Source: Mycolicibacterium hodleri (GTDB lineage: Bacteria > Actinomycetota > Actinomycetes > Mycobacteriales > Mycobacteriaceae). Taken from it: DNA of 64,000 bases. The DNA lies in assembly GCF_025822245.1 (NCBI RefSeq), contig NZ_JACKTL010000067.1, positions 110,672 to 174,671 on the forward strand, given 5' to 3'. Under the pieces are notes generated by a model. The model worked only from the letters and a program-made list of their open reading frames with translations. It searched no databases and was not told the DNA's origin. Of this stretch, positions 8,413 to 22,730 are shown piece after piece; position 1 is the stretch's first letter, and each line of letters opens with the position of its first letter. Made by a program: the position numbers and the translations under genes.

Positions 8413-9608
8413 GTGTACAACGTGATTGGCTGCACGTCCCCGGTGAGGTAGTTCGCGCCGACCTCGAGCTTCTTGTAGTCGACGGGGTCGTGCAGCGAGT
8501 GCGTGCGGATGTTGCGCCAGTAGATGTCGAGGCCGACGTGGCTGCGGGTCGAACTGGAGCCGGTGACCTCGAAGACGCGGTGCGCGACGTCCAGCGCGGT
8601 CTCGGTGGCGACGATCTTGAGCTTGGCGATGCCGATCTCGGCGTCGGTGCGGTCGGCAGGGGTGACGTCGGCGCCGCGGGCGATCACGCGGTCGAAGCGG
8701 GCGTTCCAGCGGTCGGCCAGCGCTTCGACGGCCGCGGTGCGCGACAGCAGCTCGCCGAACACGCGCTGCACGAACGGATCTCGCGAGTAGTGCTCGGCGG
8801 TGCCGAGCAGCCAGGCGCCGCGCCGCTCCAGCGTCAGCTCCCTGGCTCGTTCCAGCGCGCCCTCGGCGATGCCGAGGTACAGGTTGGCGAACCCCAGCTG
8901 CACGCCCGGCGTGACGAGCGTCGAGTACGGTTCCTCACCCACCTCCCCGAGGATGTCCTCCGGCGCGACCGCCACGTCGTGGAATTCGACGCTGCCACTT
9001 GCGGAGAGCCGCTGGCCCAACGCATCCCAGTCGCCGGCGAATTCGACGTTGTCGCGGTCCCGCTGGACGACCGTGGCCAGGATCCGGGCGCCGGGCTCGC
9101 CGTCGGCGGCCATGGCGAGGGTGACGTCACCCGTCGAGGCGCCGGTCGCGAATCGCTTGCGGCCGTTGAGCCGGTAGCCCGTCCCGTCGGCGGTCAGCAC
9201 GAGGTCGGGGTCGACGGGGTTGACGGCGTCACCCCACAGCCAGCTGCCCCGCGCCGACGCCCCGTACCAGTGCTCCCAGCGCGACGGGTCGGCGAAGAAG
9301 ACGATGGCCGCCTGGTTGCAGTAGTGGTAGCTCAGGATCTGCGCGATCGACGCGTCGTGGCGGGCGAGGATCCGCACCGCGCGCAGACCGGTCGACCAGT
9401 GTCCGCCGTGGCCGCCGAACTGGCGCGGGATCAGCAGGTTGGCCAGACCGGAGTCCTTGAGGAGCTTGAGCTCCCCCTCTGGGTCGGCGTTGGCGCGGTC
9501 GCGGGCGAGCGCGTCGCGGGCGAGCAGCCGGCCGGTCTCGTCGGCAACGGCATCCCACCGCTCGGTCTCGTCGTCGGTGGGCAGCGTGGTCCAGGGCGTG
9601 CGAGTCAC
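8409..9608 (-). CDS. Acyl-CoA dehydrogenase-fold flavoprotein monooxygenase (DszC/SfnB-like)
   Basis: Flavin-dependent enzyme of 399 aa with the acyl-CoA dehydrogenase fold. N-terminal helical domain (LLKDSGLANLLIPRQFGG), middle beta domain (GTGYRLNGRKRFATGAS) and C-terminal helical domain (VFEVTGSSSTRSHVGLDIY, WRNIRTHSLHDPVDYK) match the DszC/SfnB monooxygenase branch rather than true beta-oxidation enzymes. Such proteins use reduced flavin and oxygen on organosulfur or related substrates. The C-terminal RNIRTHSLHDP stretch is diagnostic for the branch. GTG start. The last four bases overlap the convergent TetR gene. It is divergent from a frameshifted paralogue. Confidence 0.85.
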   Translation of the reverse strand: MTRTPWTTLPTDDETERWDAVADETGRLLARDALARDRANADPEGELKLLKDSGLANLLIPRQFGGHGGHWSTGLRAVRILARHDASIAQILSYHYCNQAAIVFFADPSRWEHWYGASARGSWLWGDAVNPVDPDLVLTADGTGYRLNGRKRFATGASTGDVTLAMAADGEPGARILATVVQRDRDNVEFAGDWDALGQRLSASGSVEFHDVAVAPEDILGEVGEEPYSTLVTPGVQLGFANLYLGIAEGALERARELTLERRGAWLLGTAEHYSRDPFVQRVFGELLSRTAAVEALADRWNARFDRVIARGADVTPADRTDAEIGIAKLKIVATETALDVAHRVFEVTGSSSTRSHVGLDIYWRNIRTHSLHDPVDYKKLEVGANYLTGDVQPITLYT

Positions 9609-9650
9609 GGCGTCACCCTATGACCGGAACCTTCGGGGCCGTCGGGTTGC

Positions 9651-9663
9651 ACTCTGGCAGAGT
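9651..9663. promoter_or_regulatory. Palindrome between divergent flavoprotein genes
   Basis: ACTCTGGCAGAGT is a perfect 6+1+6 palindrome in the 99-base gap between the two divergent DszC-like genes, 42 bases from the minus-strand start. It is a candidate operator; no regulator is assigned. Confidence 0.4.
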
Positions 9664-9707
9664 CAAAGCCACGCTTTTTGGGTGTTTTCGCAGTTCAATG
9701 CAGCCTT

Positions 9708-10908
9708 GTGACCATCATCGCCGAAGCCCGTGTCCACGACGCCCGCGCTCACTTCGCACCCGTGCTCGAGGAGATCGCGGCCGGGGCGCGCCAGCGTGAC
9801 CTCGACCGCGAACTGCCGGTCGACGCCGTGAACGCGCTGAAGGCGGCGGGCTTCGGGGCGCTGCGCGTGCCGACCGAGTTTGGCGGGTGGGGCTTGGACT
9901 GGCGCGAGGTGACGGCGCTGTGGATCGACGTCGCCACCGCCGACGCCAACCTGGCGCAGGCGCTGCGCGGGCACTTCGTCTTCGCCGAGGACGTGCTGTT
10001 CCGGCATCGCCGCGGCGAGGACGTGCGGCGGTGGTTCGAGCGGTTCGTCGACGGGGAGATCGCGGGCAACGCCTGGACCGAGACGGGCTCGACGTCGATC
10101 GACCGCGTGCAGACCGAGGTGACGCACGTTCGACGGCCAGCCGGTCGTCAACGGCCGCAAGTACTACACGACCGGGACGATCTTCGCCGAGTGGGCCGAC
10201 GTCTACGCGCGGGTCGGCGACGACCCGGCCATCGCGATCGTCGACACCCGTCAGTCCGGGGTCGTGGTGCACGACGACTGGGACGGGTTCGGCCAGCGGG
10301 GCACCGGCACCGGCACCGCGGAGTTCCACGACGCCCACGTCGACGACCTGGTGGCCTTCGGCGAGCGCCACCCCTATCAGACCGCGCTCTACCAACTGAA
10401 CCACCTGGCGTCGCTGGCGGGCATCACGCGCGCGGTGCTGGTCGACGTCACCCGCGAGGTGCAGCAGCGCGAACGGAACTTCAGCCACGCCAACAGTTCT
10501 CGCGTGCGCGACGACCCGCAGGTGCTGGCCCGCGTCGGCGAGATCTGGGCGTCGGCGTACACCACCGAGGCGTTGGCCCTGAAGGTCGCCGAGGCCATCG
10601 ACGCGGCCGCGCTGGTGGATCCCGCGGATGCCGACGGCCTGCAGAAGGCCAGTGAGCGAGCCGAACTGGAGTCCTCGGCCGCGCAGGTCACGGCCTCGCA
10701 GCTGGCGATCGACGCGGCGTCGAACCTCTTCGACACCCTTGGCGCATCGGGCACGTCGTCGGCGCGCGGGCTGGACCGACACTGGCGCAACGCCCGCACC
10801 GTCGCGTCGCACAACCCGCGCATCTTCAAGGCCAAGGTGCTGGGGGCGTATCAGGTCAACGGCACTCCCCCGCCGTACGCGTGGGGCATCGGGCGCACCG
10901 AGCGCTAG
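9708..10908 (+). pseudogene. DszC/SfnB-like flavoprotein, frameshifted
   Basis: Paralogue of the divergent neighbour, interrupted by a one-base shift near 10128. Upstream, the frame starting at GTG 9708 reads VHDARAHFAPVLEEIAAG, FGALRVPTEFGG and AGNAWTETGS. From 10129 the frame must change to read FDGQPVVNGRKYYTTG, then continues normally through GLDRHWRNARTVASHNP to the stop at 10908. Together both parts give a family-typical protein of about 400 residues. The rest of the gene shows no other damage, so this is either a recent inactivation or a sequencing error. The second part has no evident ribosome-binding site of its own. Confidence 0.8.
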
Positions 10909-10918
10909 CCTTTGCCGG

Positions 10919-10975
10919 CGAGCAGACGCAAAGGGCCCTCATTCCACGGGATTGAGGGCCCTTTATGTCTGCTCG
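10919..10975. terminator. Long two-segment hairpin between convergent genes
   Basis: Outer arms CGAGCAGAC/GTCTGCTCG and inner arms AAAGGGCCCTCA/TTGAGGGCCCTTT pair around a short loop, separated by a two-base internal bulge. The structure lies just after the frameshifted gene and just before the 3' end of the ABC ATPase gene, so it should terminate in both directions. Confidence 0.9.
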
Positions 10976-10982
10976 CGGGAAC

Positions 10983-12047
10983 CTACGGGGTGACCCGGCG
11001 GCCGGACGCGGTGTCGAACAAGTGCACCCGGTCGGCGCGGACGTCGACCGTCACGGCGTCCCCGGGGGCGGGCGTCCTCCCCCAGCCCGCGACGGTGGCC
11101 GCCTCGACCACGGCGGTCAGCCGGTGCGCGCCGGCCGTCACGATGAAGACGTAACGGGGACCGAGCAATTCGACGATCTCGACGGTGCCCTCGCCATGCT
11201 CCGCCGGTGCGACGAGCAGGTCCTCGGGCCGCACGCCGAGCGTCACGGCCGCGGCGTCGGTGCCGGGCGCGGCGAACCGGACCCCGTCTCCCTCGAACGT
11301 CCCGCCCCGGACGGCGCCCTGCAGCAGATTCATGCTCGGCGAGCCGATGAACGCCGCGACGAACGCGTTGGCCGGCCGCCGGTAAAGTTCCTCGGGCGTG
11401 CCGACCTGCGCGATCGCCCCGGCGTCGAGGACCACCAGCTGGTCGGCGATCGTCATCGCCTCTTCCTGGTCGTGCGTGACGTAGAGCGCGGTGATGCCCG
11501 AATCCTGTTGCAGGCGCCGGATTTCCGATCGCAATTCGACGCGAAGTTTGGCGTCGAGGTTGCTCAGGGGCTCGTCGAACAGGAACACCTTCGGCGTGCG
11601 GACCAACGCCCTGGCGATGGCCACCCGCTGCTGCTGGCCGCCGGACAGTTGCCGCGGCTTGCGGTCGAGCAGCGCGCTGATGCCCACCCGGTCGGCGGCT
11701 TCACGCGCCCGCCGCGCCGCCTCGTCCTTCGCGACGCCGTTGTTGCGCAACGGAAACGCGATGTTGGCGGCCACCGACAAGTGCGGGTACAGCGCGTAGT
11801 TCTGGAACACCATCGCAACGTCACGCGTCCGCGGGGACTCCGCGGTGACGTCACGACCACCGATCGACACCGTGCCGCCGTCGGCGGTCTCCAATCCGGC
11901 GACGATGCGCAGGGTGGTCGACTTGCCGCAGCCGGACGGACCGACCAGCACGGTCAACGACCCGTCGGGCAGGGTGAGGGACAGGTCGTCGACGACGGCG
12001 CGGTCGTCGTAGGTCTTGGTGAGGCCGACGACGTCGACGTGGCTCAT
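10983..12047 (-). CDS. ABC importer ATP-binding protein (MalK/UgpC type)
   Basis: Cytoplasmic ATPase of a CUT1-type importer, 354 aa. Walker A GPSGCGKST, signature LSGGQQQR, Walker B VFLFDEPLSNLD and the switch His in YVTHDQEEAM are intact. The C-terminal OB-type regulatory domain (about 235-354, with GVRPEDLLV and DRVHLFD) is typical of MalK/UgpC/SugC ATPases that energise sugar or polyol uptake. It overlaps the upstream permease gene by four bases (ATGA), so the genes are translationally coupled. The solute-binding gene is not adjacent; a good candidate lies at 25863-27215. Confidence 0.93.
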   Translation of the reverse strand: MSHVDVVGLTKTYDDRAVVDDLSLTLPDGSLTVLVGPSGCGKSTTLRIVAGLETADGGTVSIGGRDVTAESPRTRDVAMVFQNYALYPHLSVAANIAFPLRNNGVAKDEAARRAREAADRVGISALLDRKPRQLSGGQQQRVAIARALVRTPKVFLFDEPLSNLDAKLRVELRSEIRRLQQDSGITALYVTHDQEEAMTIADQLVVLDAGAIAQVGTPEELYRRPANAFVAAFIGSPSMNLLQGAVRGGTFEGDGVRFAAPGTDAAAVTLGVRPEDLLVAPAEHGEGTVEIVELLGPRYVFIVTAGAHRLTAVVEAATVAGWGRTPAPGDAVTVDVRADRVHLFDTASGRRVTP

Positions 12048-12835
12048 TTCGTGGCTCCGGTGGTAAGTCCGCCGACGAGGTAGCGCTGAGCTGCGAGCGC
12101 GAGCACGTAGACGGGGGCGAGGCCGAGCAGTCCGGCCGCGGCCTGCTGGCCGAACTGGACGTTGCGATCGCCTTGGAAGAGGGACAGTCCGACGGTGAGC
12201 GTCTGACTCTCCTTCGTCACGGCGAGGTACACCGCGAAGAGGAAGTCGTTGTAGGACAGAAAGAACGTGACGAGCAACGCGGCGACGATGCCAGGCCACA
12301 GCAGCGGCAGGATGACCTTGCGCAGCGTCGCGGCCACCGACAGTCCGTCGATGACCGCGGCCTCGTCGATCTCGACGGGGATGCGCCGGACGAAGCCGTC
12401 GAGCAACCAGGCGGCGACGGGGACCCCCGCGAGCCCGTTGACGAGGACGAGCCCGGCGAGGCTGTTGGTGAGCCCGGCGTATCGCAGCAGGAAGAACAGC
12501 GGAATGATCGCGACGATCGGCGGCGCGCAGTAGCTGGCCAGCAGGATCGTCAGGAGGCGGTCGCCGCGAACGTGTCGCGCGGTGAAATAGGCTGCCGGCG
12601 TGGCGATCACGACCGCCAGTACCGCGGCGCCGACGGCCGAGACCCATGAGTTGGTCAGCATGGTGCCCAGCTCGATGGTGTCGAACACCTTCACGAAGTT
12701 GTCGAAGGTCACCGTGTCGGGCAGCAGGCTGGAGTTGAGCACCTCACCGGCGGGACGCAGGGCCAGCGAGAGCAGGTAGGCGATGGGCAGCAGGGCCACC
12801 GCGACCCCGCCGAGGAGGACGAGCCGAGCCTTCAC
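12044..12835 (-). CDS. ABC importer permease 2 (MalG type)
   Basis: Integral membrane permease of 263 aa with about six helices. The EAA loop, which docks on the ATPase, reads EIDEAAVIDGLSVAATLRKV at about residues 162-181. The protein begins VKARLVLLGGVAVALLPIAY from a GTG that overlaps the stop of permease 1 (GTGA). The stop overlaps the ATPase start. It forms a heterodimer with permease 1 in CUT1 systems. Confidence 0.92.
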   Translation of the reverse strand: MKARLVLLGGVAVALLPIAYLLSLALRPAGEVLNSSLLPDTVTFDNFVKVFDTIELGTMLTNSWVSAVGAAVLAVVIATPAAYFTARHVRGDRLLTILLASYCAPPIVAIIPLFFLLRYAGLTNSLAGLVLVNGLAGVPVAAWLLDGFVRRIPVEIDEAAVIDGLSVAATLRKVILPLLWPGIVAALLVTFFLSYNDFLFAVYLAVTKESQTLTVGLSLFQGDRNVQFGQQAAAGLLGLAPVYVLALAAQRYLVGGLTTGATK

Positions 12836-13701
12836 GCGTCGGCCTTGACCGCACGGGCCCGCAGCGCCGTGACGACGGTGGCGACGGCGCCCACGACGAG
12901 GCCGAACACCAGGGTCTGGGCGGCGGCGGTGCCCATGTCGAAGCTGCCGCGCAGGCCGGTCTGGTAGATCACGAACGGCGACAGGCTCGTCGAGAACCCC
13001 GGTCCCCCGGCGGTGATGACGACGAGGACGTCGAACACCTTGTAGCCGATGACCAGTTCGAGCACGACGACCGCCCAGATGCTGGGGGCGATCGCGGGCC
13101 ACGTGACGGTGGTGAAGGTGCGCCACGGGGTGGCGCCGTCGATGCGGGCGGACTCGAGGAGCTCGGGGCGGACGACGCCGAGCGCGGCGAAGGCGATCAG
13201 CGTCGCGAACGGCGTCCACTGCCAGACGTGGATGACCACCAGCACGACGAACGCGCCGACGCCGGAGCCCAGCGGGTTGAAGCCCTCGAGGCCGACGGCC
13301 TTGAACAGGGTGGCGAATCCGCCGCCCACCGGGGCCAGCAGGAGTTTCCAGGCGACCCCGACGAGCACCGGGGCGGTCACCAGCGGTAGCAGGAACAGCG
13401 CACCGACGACGCCGAAGCCGCCGCCCCGGTGCCGCAGGAGCAGCGCGATGCCGAGCCCGAGCAGGGTCGTCACGACGGCGGCGACGACCGCGAAGACCGT
13501 CGACTTCCACAGCGACGGCGTGAACGCCGGCGAGGCGAAGGCCCCGGCGAAGTTGTCCAGTCCGGTGAAGTGGTTGAGCGGCTTGGCAAGTGAGGACTTG
13601 GTCAGGGCGAGGCCGACGAGGTACATCGTCGGATACACCAGTAGCAACGCCACGCCGGCGATGGCTGGGGCCGCCAGCCAGGTGGGAACGCGACGAGTCA
13701 C
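12832..13701 (-). CDS. ABC importer permease 1 (MalF type)
   Basis: Integral membrane permease of 289 aa. Six hydrophobic segments are visible; the EAA loop reads ELLESARIDGATPWRTFTTV at about residues 180-199. GTG start at 13701. This is the first gene of the permease-permease-ATPase operon. The region upstream (13736-13757) carries a sequence also found upstream of the solute-binding protein gene at 27.2 kb, which argues that both transcription units serve one transporter. The substrate is unassigned; a sugar or polyol is likely from the family. Confidence 0.92.
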   Translation of the reverse strand: MTRRVPTWLAAPAIAGVALLLVYPTMYLVGLALTKSSLAKPLNHFTGLDNFAGAFASPAFTPSLWKSTVFAVVAAVVTTLLGLGIALLLRHRGGGFGVVGALFLLPLVTAPVLVGVAWKLLLAPVGGGFATLFKAVGLEGFNPLGSGVGAFVVLVVIHVWQWTPFATLIAFAALGVVRPELLESARIDGATPWRTFTTVTWPAIAPSIWAVVVLELVIGYKVFDVLVVITAGGPGFSTSLSPFVIYQTGLRGSFDMGTAAAQTLVFGLVVGAVATVVTALRARAVKADA

Positions 13702-13735
13702 GTGGGGGCACGTTAGGCGCAGACCCGGCGCCGAG

Positions 13736-13757
13736 GCGATGGATTAACTCGTGACGA
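13736..13757 (-). promoter_or_regulatory. Shared upstream element, copy A (ABC permease operon)
   Basis: Read on the minus strand: CACGAGTTAATCCATCGCC. The same element, CACGAGTCAAACCATCGCC, lies upstream of the solute-binding protein gene. In both cases the conserved end is 36 bases from the first base of the GTG start codon, and both leaders end CCCCACGTGAC. It could be a promoter, an operator or both. Confidence 0.7.
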
Positions 13758-13895
13758 GCCGAGCGTCGCCACCGTCGCCGACGTCGAGCGCTGCACCGAC
13801 CGCCGGATGAGGGTATCCTAAGGTGTTTGTGCTCGCCCATGCTCAACGACGAGGCCCCGGGTGTTGCGACTGCGTTCTAAAGGGGTGAGCCTCGC

Positions 13896-19349
<5,454 letters not shown>

Positions 19350-19410
19350 GCGACGCTTGCGGAGCGAATCGACGATCGACATGCGGGCTCGGAGCCTGCG
19401 AGGAGAGCGC

Positions 19411-21153
19411 ATGACGAAGATCGCCTACATCCCGCAGGACGCGCCGTTCAACGAGGACCAACGGGCGTGGATCTCGGGCTTCCTGGCCGGGTTGCACTCG
19501 CGGCTCGCCATGAACGTGAACGCCCCGCCACCTGCCGTCGCCGACCAGGTCGAGCCGGGGCCGTCACTGCGGATCCTGTACGGGACGCAGACCGGCAACG
19601 CCGAGGGTGTCGCGAACGACGCTGCGGCGGCAGCGAAGTCGCAGGGCTTCGACGTGACCGTCAGCGGGCTCGACGAGATCGAGCTCGAGGAGTTCGCGGG
19701 CCTCAAGTACGTGCTGATCGTGACGTCGACGTACGGCGAGGGCGAGATGCCCGACAACGCGGAGCTGTTCTGGGAGGCGCTGGCAGCCGACGTGGCGCCA
19801 CGCCTGGAGGGCGTGTCGTTCGGGGTGCTGGCCCTGGGCGACACCGGATACGACGGGTTCTGTCAGGCGGGCAAGCTGTTTGACATGCGCCTTGAGCAGC
19901 TCGGGGCGACCCGGGTGTTGCAGCGGGTGGACTGCGACGTCGACTACGAGACCGATGCCGCGGAGTGGATTCAGCAGGCGCTGACCGCATTGGTGCCGTC
20001 CTCGGGCGCGACGGGGATGCCGAGCACGCCGGCGCCGAGTGCGGTCGCCCGGTCGGGATGGACGCGCAAGAACCCGTTCACCGCGCGGGTTGCGACCAAC
20101 CGGCTGCTGTCGGGTGCCGGTTCGGACAAGGAGATCCGGCACGTCGAATTCGCGTTGGCGGACAGCGGAATCGAGTACGAGGCCGGCGACGCGCTGGCCG
20201 TCATCCCGGAGAACGACCCCGCCCTGGTGGACGCGATCGTCGAGCACTTCCGGATGTCGGTCGGCACGCTCGTCGACGGGGAGCCGCTCGGGAAGCTGTT
20301 GAGTCAGAATTACGAAATCAGCGCGCCGTCAAAGGATCTGCTCGGTGAGGTGGAGAGTCGCGCCGACAACGAGGAGCTGTCGCACGTGCTGCGCGGCGGC
20401 GTGAAGGAGACGCTGGACCGCTGGCTGTACGGCAAGGACGCGTTGGACATCCTGCAGATTGCGGGCGACGACCTCAGCGTCGAGGAGTTCCTCGGGCTGC
20501 TGAAACCACTTCAACATCGAGCGTATTCGATCTCCTCGAGCCCGCTGGCGCATCCGGACCAGATCCACCTCACGGTCGCGGCGGTGCGGTACCAGTCCAA
20601 CGGCCGAGAACGCGGCGGCGTGTGCTCCACGTTCCTGGCCGACCGCGGGGTCGAGGCCAAGATCTTCCTGCAACCCAACAAGTCCTTCCGGGTGCCCGCC
20701 GACGACGACGCGCCCATCGTGATGGTCGGCCCCGGCACCGGGGTCGCGCCGTTCCGGGCGTTCCTGCAGGAGCGGGCCCTACGAGGGGCCAAGGGCCGCA
20801 ACTGGTTGTTCTTCGGCGATCAGCACCGTGCACACGACTTCGCCTACGAGGACGAGATCGTGGGCTGGCAGGAATCGGGAGTTCTGAATCGCTTGGAGCT
20901 CGCGTTCTCTCGCGATCAGGCGGAGAAGGTCTACGTGCAGACCCGGATGCTGGAGCACGGTCGGGAGTTGTTCTCCTGGCTGGAGGAGGGCGGGCACTTC
21001 TACGTGTGCGGCGACGCGACGCGGATGGCCAAGGACGTCGACCATGCGCTGCATGCCGTCGTCTCGGCGCACGGCGGGCTGGACGACGACGCCGCCACCG
21101 ACTACGTCAACTCCATGAAGCGCGAGAAGCGATACGTGCGCGACGTCTACTGA
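19411..21153 (+). CDS. CysJ-like diflavin reductase
   Basis: 580-aa NADPH-dependent flavoprotein of the sulfite reductase alpha-subunit/P450 reductase family. An N-terminal extension of about 50 residues precedes the flavodoxin domain (LYGTQTGNAEG, about 52-195). The FAD domain carries RAYSISSSP near residue 370, and the NADP domain MVGPGTGVAPFRAFL near 437. It ends RYVRDVY like CysJ. The ATG follows GAGGAGAG. It sits 61 bases after gltB on the same strand and no sulfite reductase hemoprotein gene is nearby, so its partner may be the GltB. A direct role in sulfite or nitrite reduction with a distant partner remains possible. Confidence 0.9.
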   Translation: MTKIAYIPQDAPFNEDQRAWISGFLAGLHSRLAMNVNAPPPAVADQVEPGPSLRILYGTQTGNAEGVANDAAAAAKSQGFDVTVSGLDEIELEEFAGLKYVLIVTSTYGEGEMPDNAELFWEALAADVAPRLEGVSFGVLALGDTGYDGFCQAGKLFDMRLEQLGATRVLQRVDCDVDYETDAAEWIQQALTALVPSSGATGMPSTPAPSAVARSGWTRKNPFTARVATNRLLSGAGSDKEIRHVEFALADSGIEYEAGDALAVIPENDPALVDAIVEHFRMSVGTLVDGEPLGKLLSQNYEISAPSKDLLGEVESRADNEELSHVLRGGVKETLDRWLYGKDALDILQIAGDDLSVEEFLGLLKPLQHRAYSISSSPLAHPDQIHLTVAAVRYQSNGRERGGVCSTFLADRGVEAKIFLQPNKSFRVPADDDAPIVMVGPGTGVAPFRAFLQERALRGAKGRNWLFFGDQHRAHDFAYEDEIVGWQESGVLNRLELAFSRDQAEKVYVQTRMLEHGRELFSWLEEGGHFYVCGDATRMAKDVDHALHAVVSAHGGLDDDAATDYVNSMKREKRYVRDVY

Positions 21154-21192
21154 GAGCGAGTCCCCGGGTCGGCTGTCGCGCGGCCGCCGCCG

Positions 21193-22098
21193 CTAACGTG
21201 CGCGCAGCTTCTCCCAGGCGATCTGCTGCCCCGTCCCGTCGAACTCGCCCCGATTCGCCGCGACGAACTCCCCCACCGTCTTCGCGGGCGTCCCGGTGAT
21301 GACCTCGACGAGGTTGTCCGCGCCCGCGAAGATCCCCTCGCGGTAGTCCTGCGCGACGTTGACGAGGTGCTGGATGGCGTAGGGGACGCGACCCTGGATG
21401 GCCAGCAGCTCTTCGAAGGTGGGGAGGTCGATCGACTCGTATCGGACCGGGATGTCGAGCGCATCAGCCACTTCGGCGGCGATGCCGTGGTGATCGAGTT
21501 CCACGGGGCCGCGCAGCGGATAGACCTGCCGGTCGTGCGGTGCGGGGTTGGTGAGGATCGTGGCGATGACGCGGGCCTGGTCGGCGGCGGCGATCGGCGC
21601 GTGCCGGCCGCCGGCGAACGGCAGCCGGAAGACGCCGCCCTGCTCGTCGCGGGACCACTGCCAGGTCAGCCACTCGGCGAAGAACGTCGGCCGCAGGTGC
21701 GTGGTCTTGAACGCCGACCGGTCGAAGATCCGCTCGCTGAGCCAGTGGTTCTGCGCAGCATGGCTTTTCGCGTTCCGCCTGGCGCTGATCTGCGACATGT
21801 TGACGACGGCGTCGACGCCGGCCTCGGAGGCGGCCTGCGCGAAGATCGCGGTCGCGTCGAGCAGACCGGGCAGGATCGGGTAGCAGAAGTAGGCCGCCGT
21901 GACACCGGCCATCGCCGAACTCACCGCGTGGAAGTCGAGCAAGTCGCCGGTGACGATCTCTGCGCCGAGGTTCTCGAGAGCCTCGGAGCGTTCGTCGCGG
22001 GAGTGGACGAACGCGCGGACGCGGTGACCGCGCACGCGCAGGGTGCGGACGGCGCGCTCGCCGGTCTTGCCGGTGGCACCGGTGATCAAGTAGGTCAT
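21193..22098 (-). CDS. NmrA-like NAD(P)-binding protein (atypical SDR)
   Basis: 301-aa Rossmann-fold protein of the NmrA/QOR2-like atypical SDR group. Cofactor motif ITGATGKTGERAV at the N-terminus and the Asn-Met-Ser-Gln strand (VVNMSQISARR) fit this group; a canonical YxxxK pair is absent, as usual. Possible quinone or NADPH-sensing oxidoreductase. It is divergent from an HxlR regulator across a strongly symmetric 68-bp dyad, so it is the probable regulated target. The 3' end converges with the diflavin reductase. Confidence 0.85.
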   Translation of the reverse strand: MTYLITGATGKTGERAVRTLRVRGHRVRAFVHSRDERSEALENLGAEIVTGDLLDFHAVSSAMAGVTAAYFCYPILPGLLDATAIFAQAASEAGVDAVVNMSQISARRNAKSHAAQNHWLSERIFDRSAFKTTHLRPTFFAEWLTWQWSRDEQGGVFRLPFAGGRHAPIAAADQARVIATILTNPAPHDRQVYPLRGPVELDHHGIAAEVADALDIPVRYESIDLPTFEELLAIQGRVPYAIQHLVNVAQDYREGIFAGADNLVEVITGTPAKTVGEFVAANRGEFDGTGQQIAWEKLRAR

Positions 22099-22112
22099 GC
22101 CGACTCCTTCAT

Positions 22113-22180
22113 CTGAATAACGTTGTCGTTAGTCATCTCTATGACAACATGCTATTCTGACTAATGCAAGCGTTATTCAG
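22113..22180. promoter_or_regulatory. Nested dyad operator for HxlR regulator
   Basis: Outer arms CTGAATAACG (22113-22122) and CGTTATTCAG (22171-22180) are perfect inverted repeats. Inner arms TTAGTCA (22129-22135) and TGACTAA (22158-22164) are also perfect. Both pairs share the same centre, 22146.5. The dyad fills the gap between the NmrA-like and HxlR genes, as expected for an operator controlling both. Confidence 0.8.
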
Positions 22181-22193
22181 GACGGAGTGGACG

Positions 22194-22661
22194 ATGAAGT
22201 TCGAACCCTCGCTCAGCGATCGTTCGCAGTGGTCCATCGGCGAGGGCTGTTCGATGACGAAGGTGCTCAACGTGCTGAGCACGAAGACCGCATTCCAGGT
22301 GTTGCGCGAATTGTTCTTCGGCACCGTGCGTTTCGACGACTTCGTCGATCGGACGGAGAGCTCGGCGCCAGCCGTCTCGCGGGCGCTGAAGCAGTTGGAG
22401 ACCGCCGGAATCGTCGCACGGGAGCCCTATCAGGAGCCGGGCCAGCGGGCGCGCGACCGGTACCGGCTCACCAACGCCGGAGAGGACCTGCTGCCGGCGT
22501 TCCTGTCCCTCGTGCAGTGGGGCGACAAGCACCTCCACGACGGCCCGCCGCCGCTGGTGTTCGAGGAAGCGGGCAGGGCGTTGGCGGTGCAGGTCGCACC
22601 TGCCGATGCCGCCGCGCGAACCCGGTCGGACGACATCACGGTGCGACGACCGGGGCGGTGA
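22194..22661 (+). CDS. HxlR-family transcriptional regulator
   Basis: 155-aa winged-helix regulator. The HxlR domain spans about 12-100 (CSMTKVLNVLSTKTAFQVL, then FDDFVDRTESSAPAVSRALK as recognition region and ARDRYRLTNAGEDLLP as wing). HxlR proteins respond to aldehydes, quinones or redox stress. The ATG at 22194 is chosen because GGAG lies eight bases upstream; the earlier ATG at 22164 would put coding sequence inside the operator. It is divergent from the NmrA-like gene and 69 bases ahead of the P450 fusion gene, which it may also regulate. Confidence 0.88.
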   Translation: MKFEPSLSDRSQWSIGEGCSMTKVLNVLSTKTAFQVLRELFFGTVRFDDFVDRTESSAPAVSRALKQLETAGIVAREPYQEPGQRARDRYRLTNAGEDLLPAFLSLVQWGDKHLHDGPPPLVFEEAGRALAVQVAPADAAARTRSDDITVRRPGR

Positions 22662-22718
22662 GTCACCCCAAGTACTGCGCATTTTCAACGTTGCCGAAAA
22701 TATGCACCTCACGATGCT

Positions 22719-22724
22719 TATGCT
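22719..22724 (+). promoter_or_regulatory. Putative -10 box giving a leaderless P450 mRNA
   Basis: TATGCT lies six bases before the ATG at 22731, which is the spacing expected if transcription begins at the A of the start codon. No convincing ribosome-binding site precedes that ATG. Leaderless mRNAs are common in mycobacteria. No clear -35 box is seen. Confidence 0.4.
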
Positions 22725-22730
22725 GCGCGA

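Noticed and set aside
7716..9623. 635-codon plus-strand frame across the TetR and DszC-like genes
   Set aside because: Covers two real genes in other frames; no recognisable domain.
22164..22193. Upstream ATG extending the HxlR protein by ten residues
   Set aside because: It would place coding sequence within the symmetric operator and has no ribosome-binding site, unlike the ATG at 22194.
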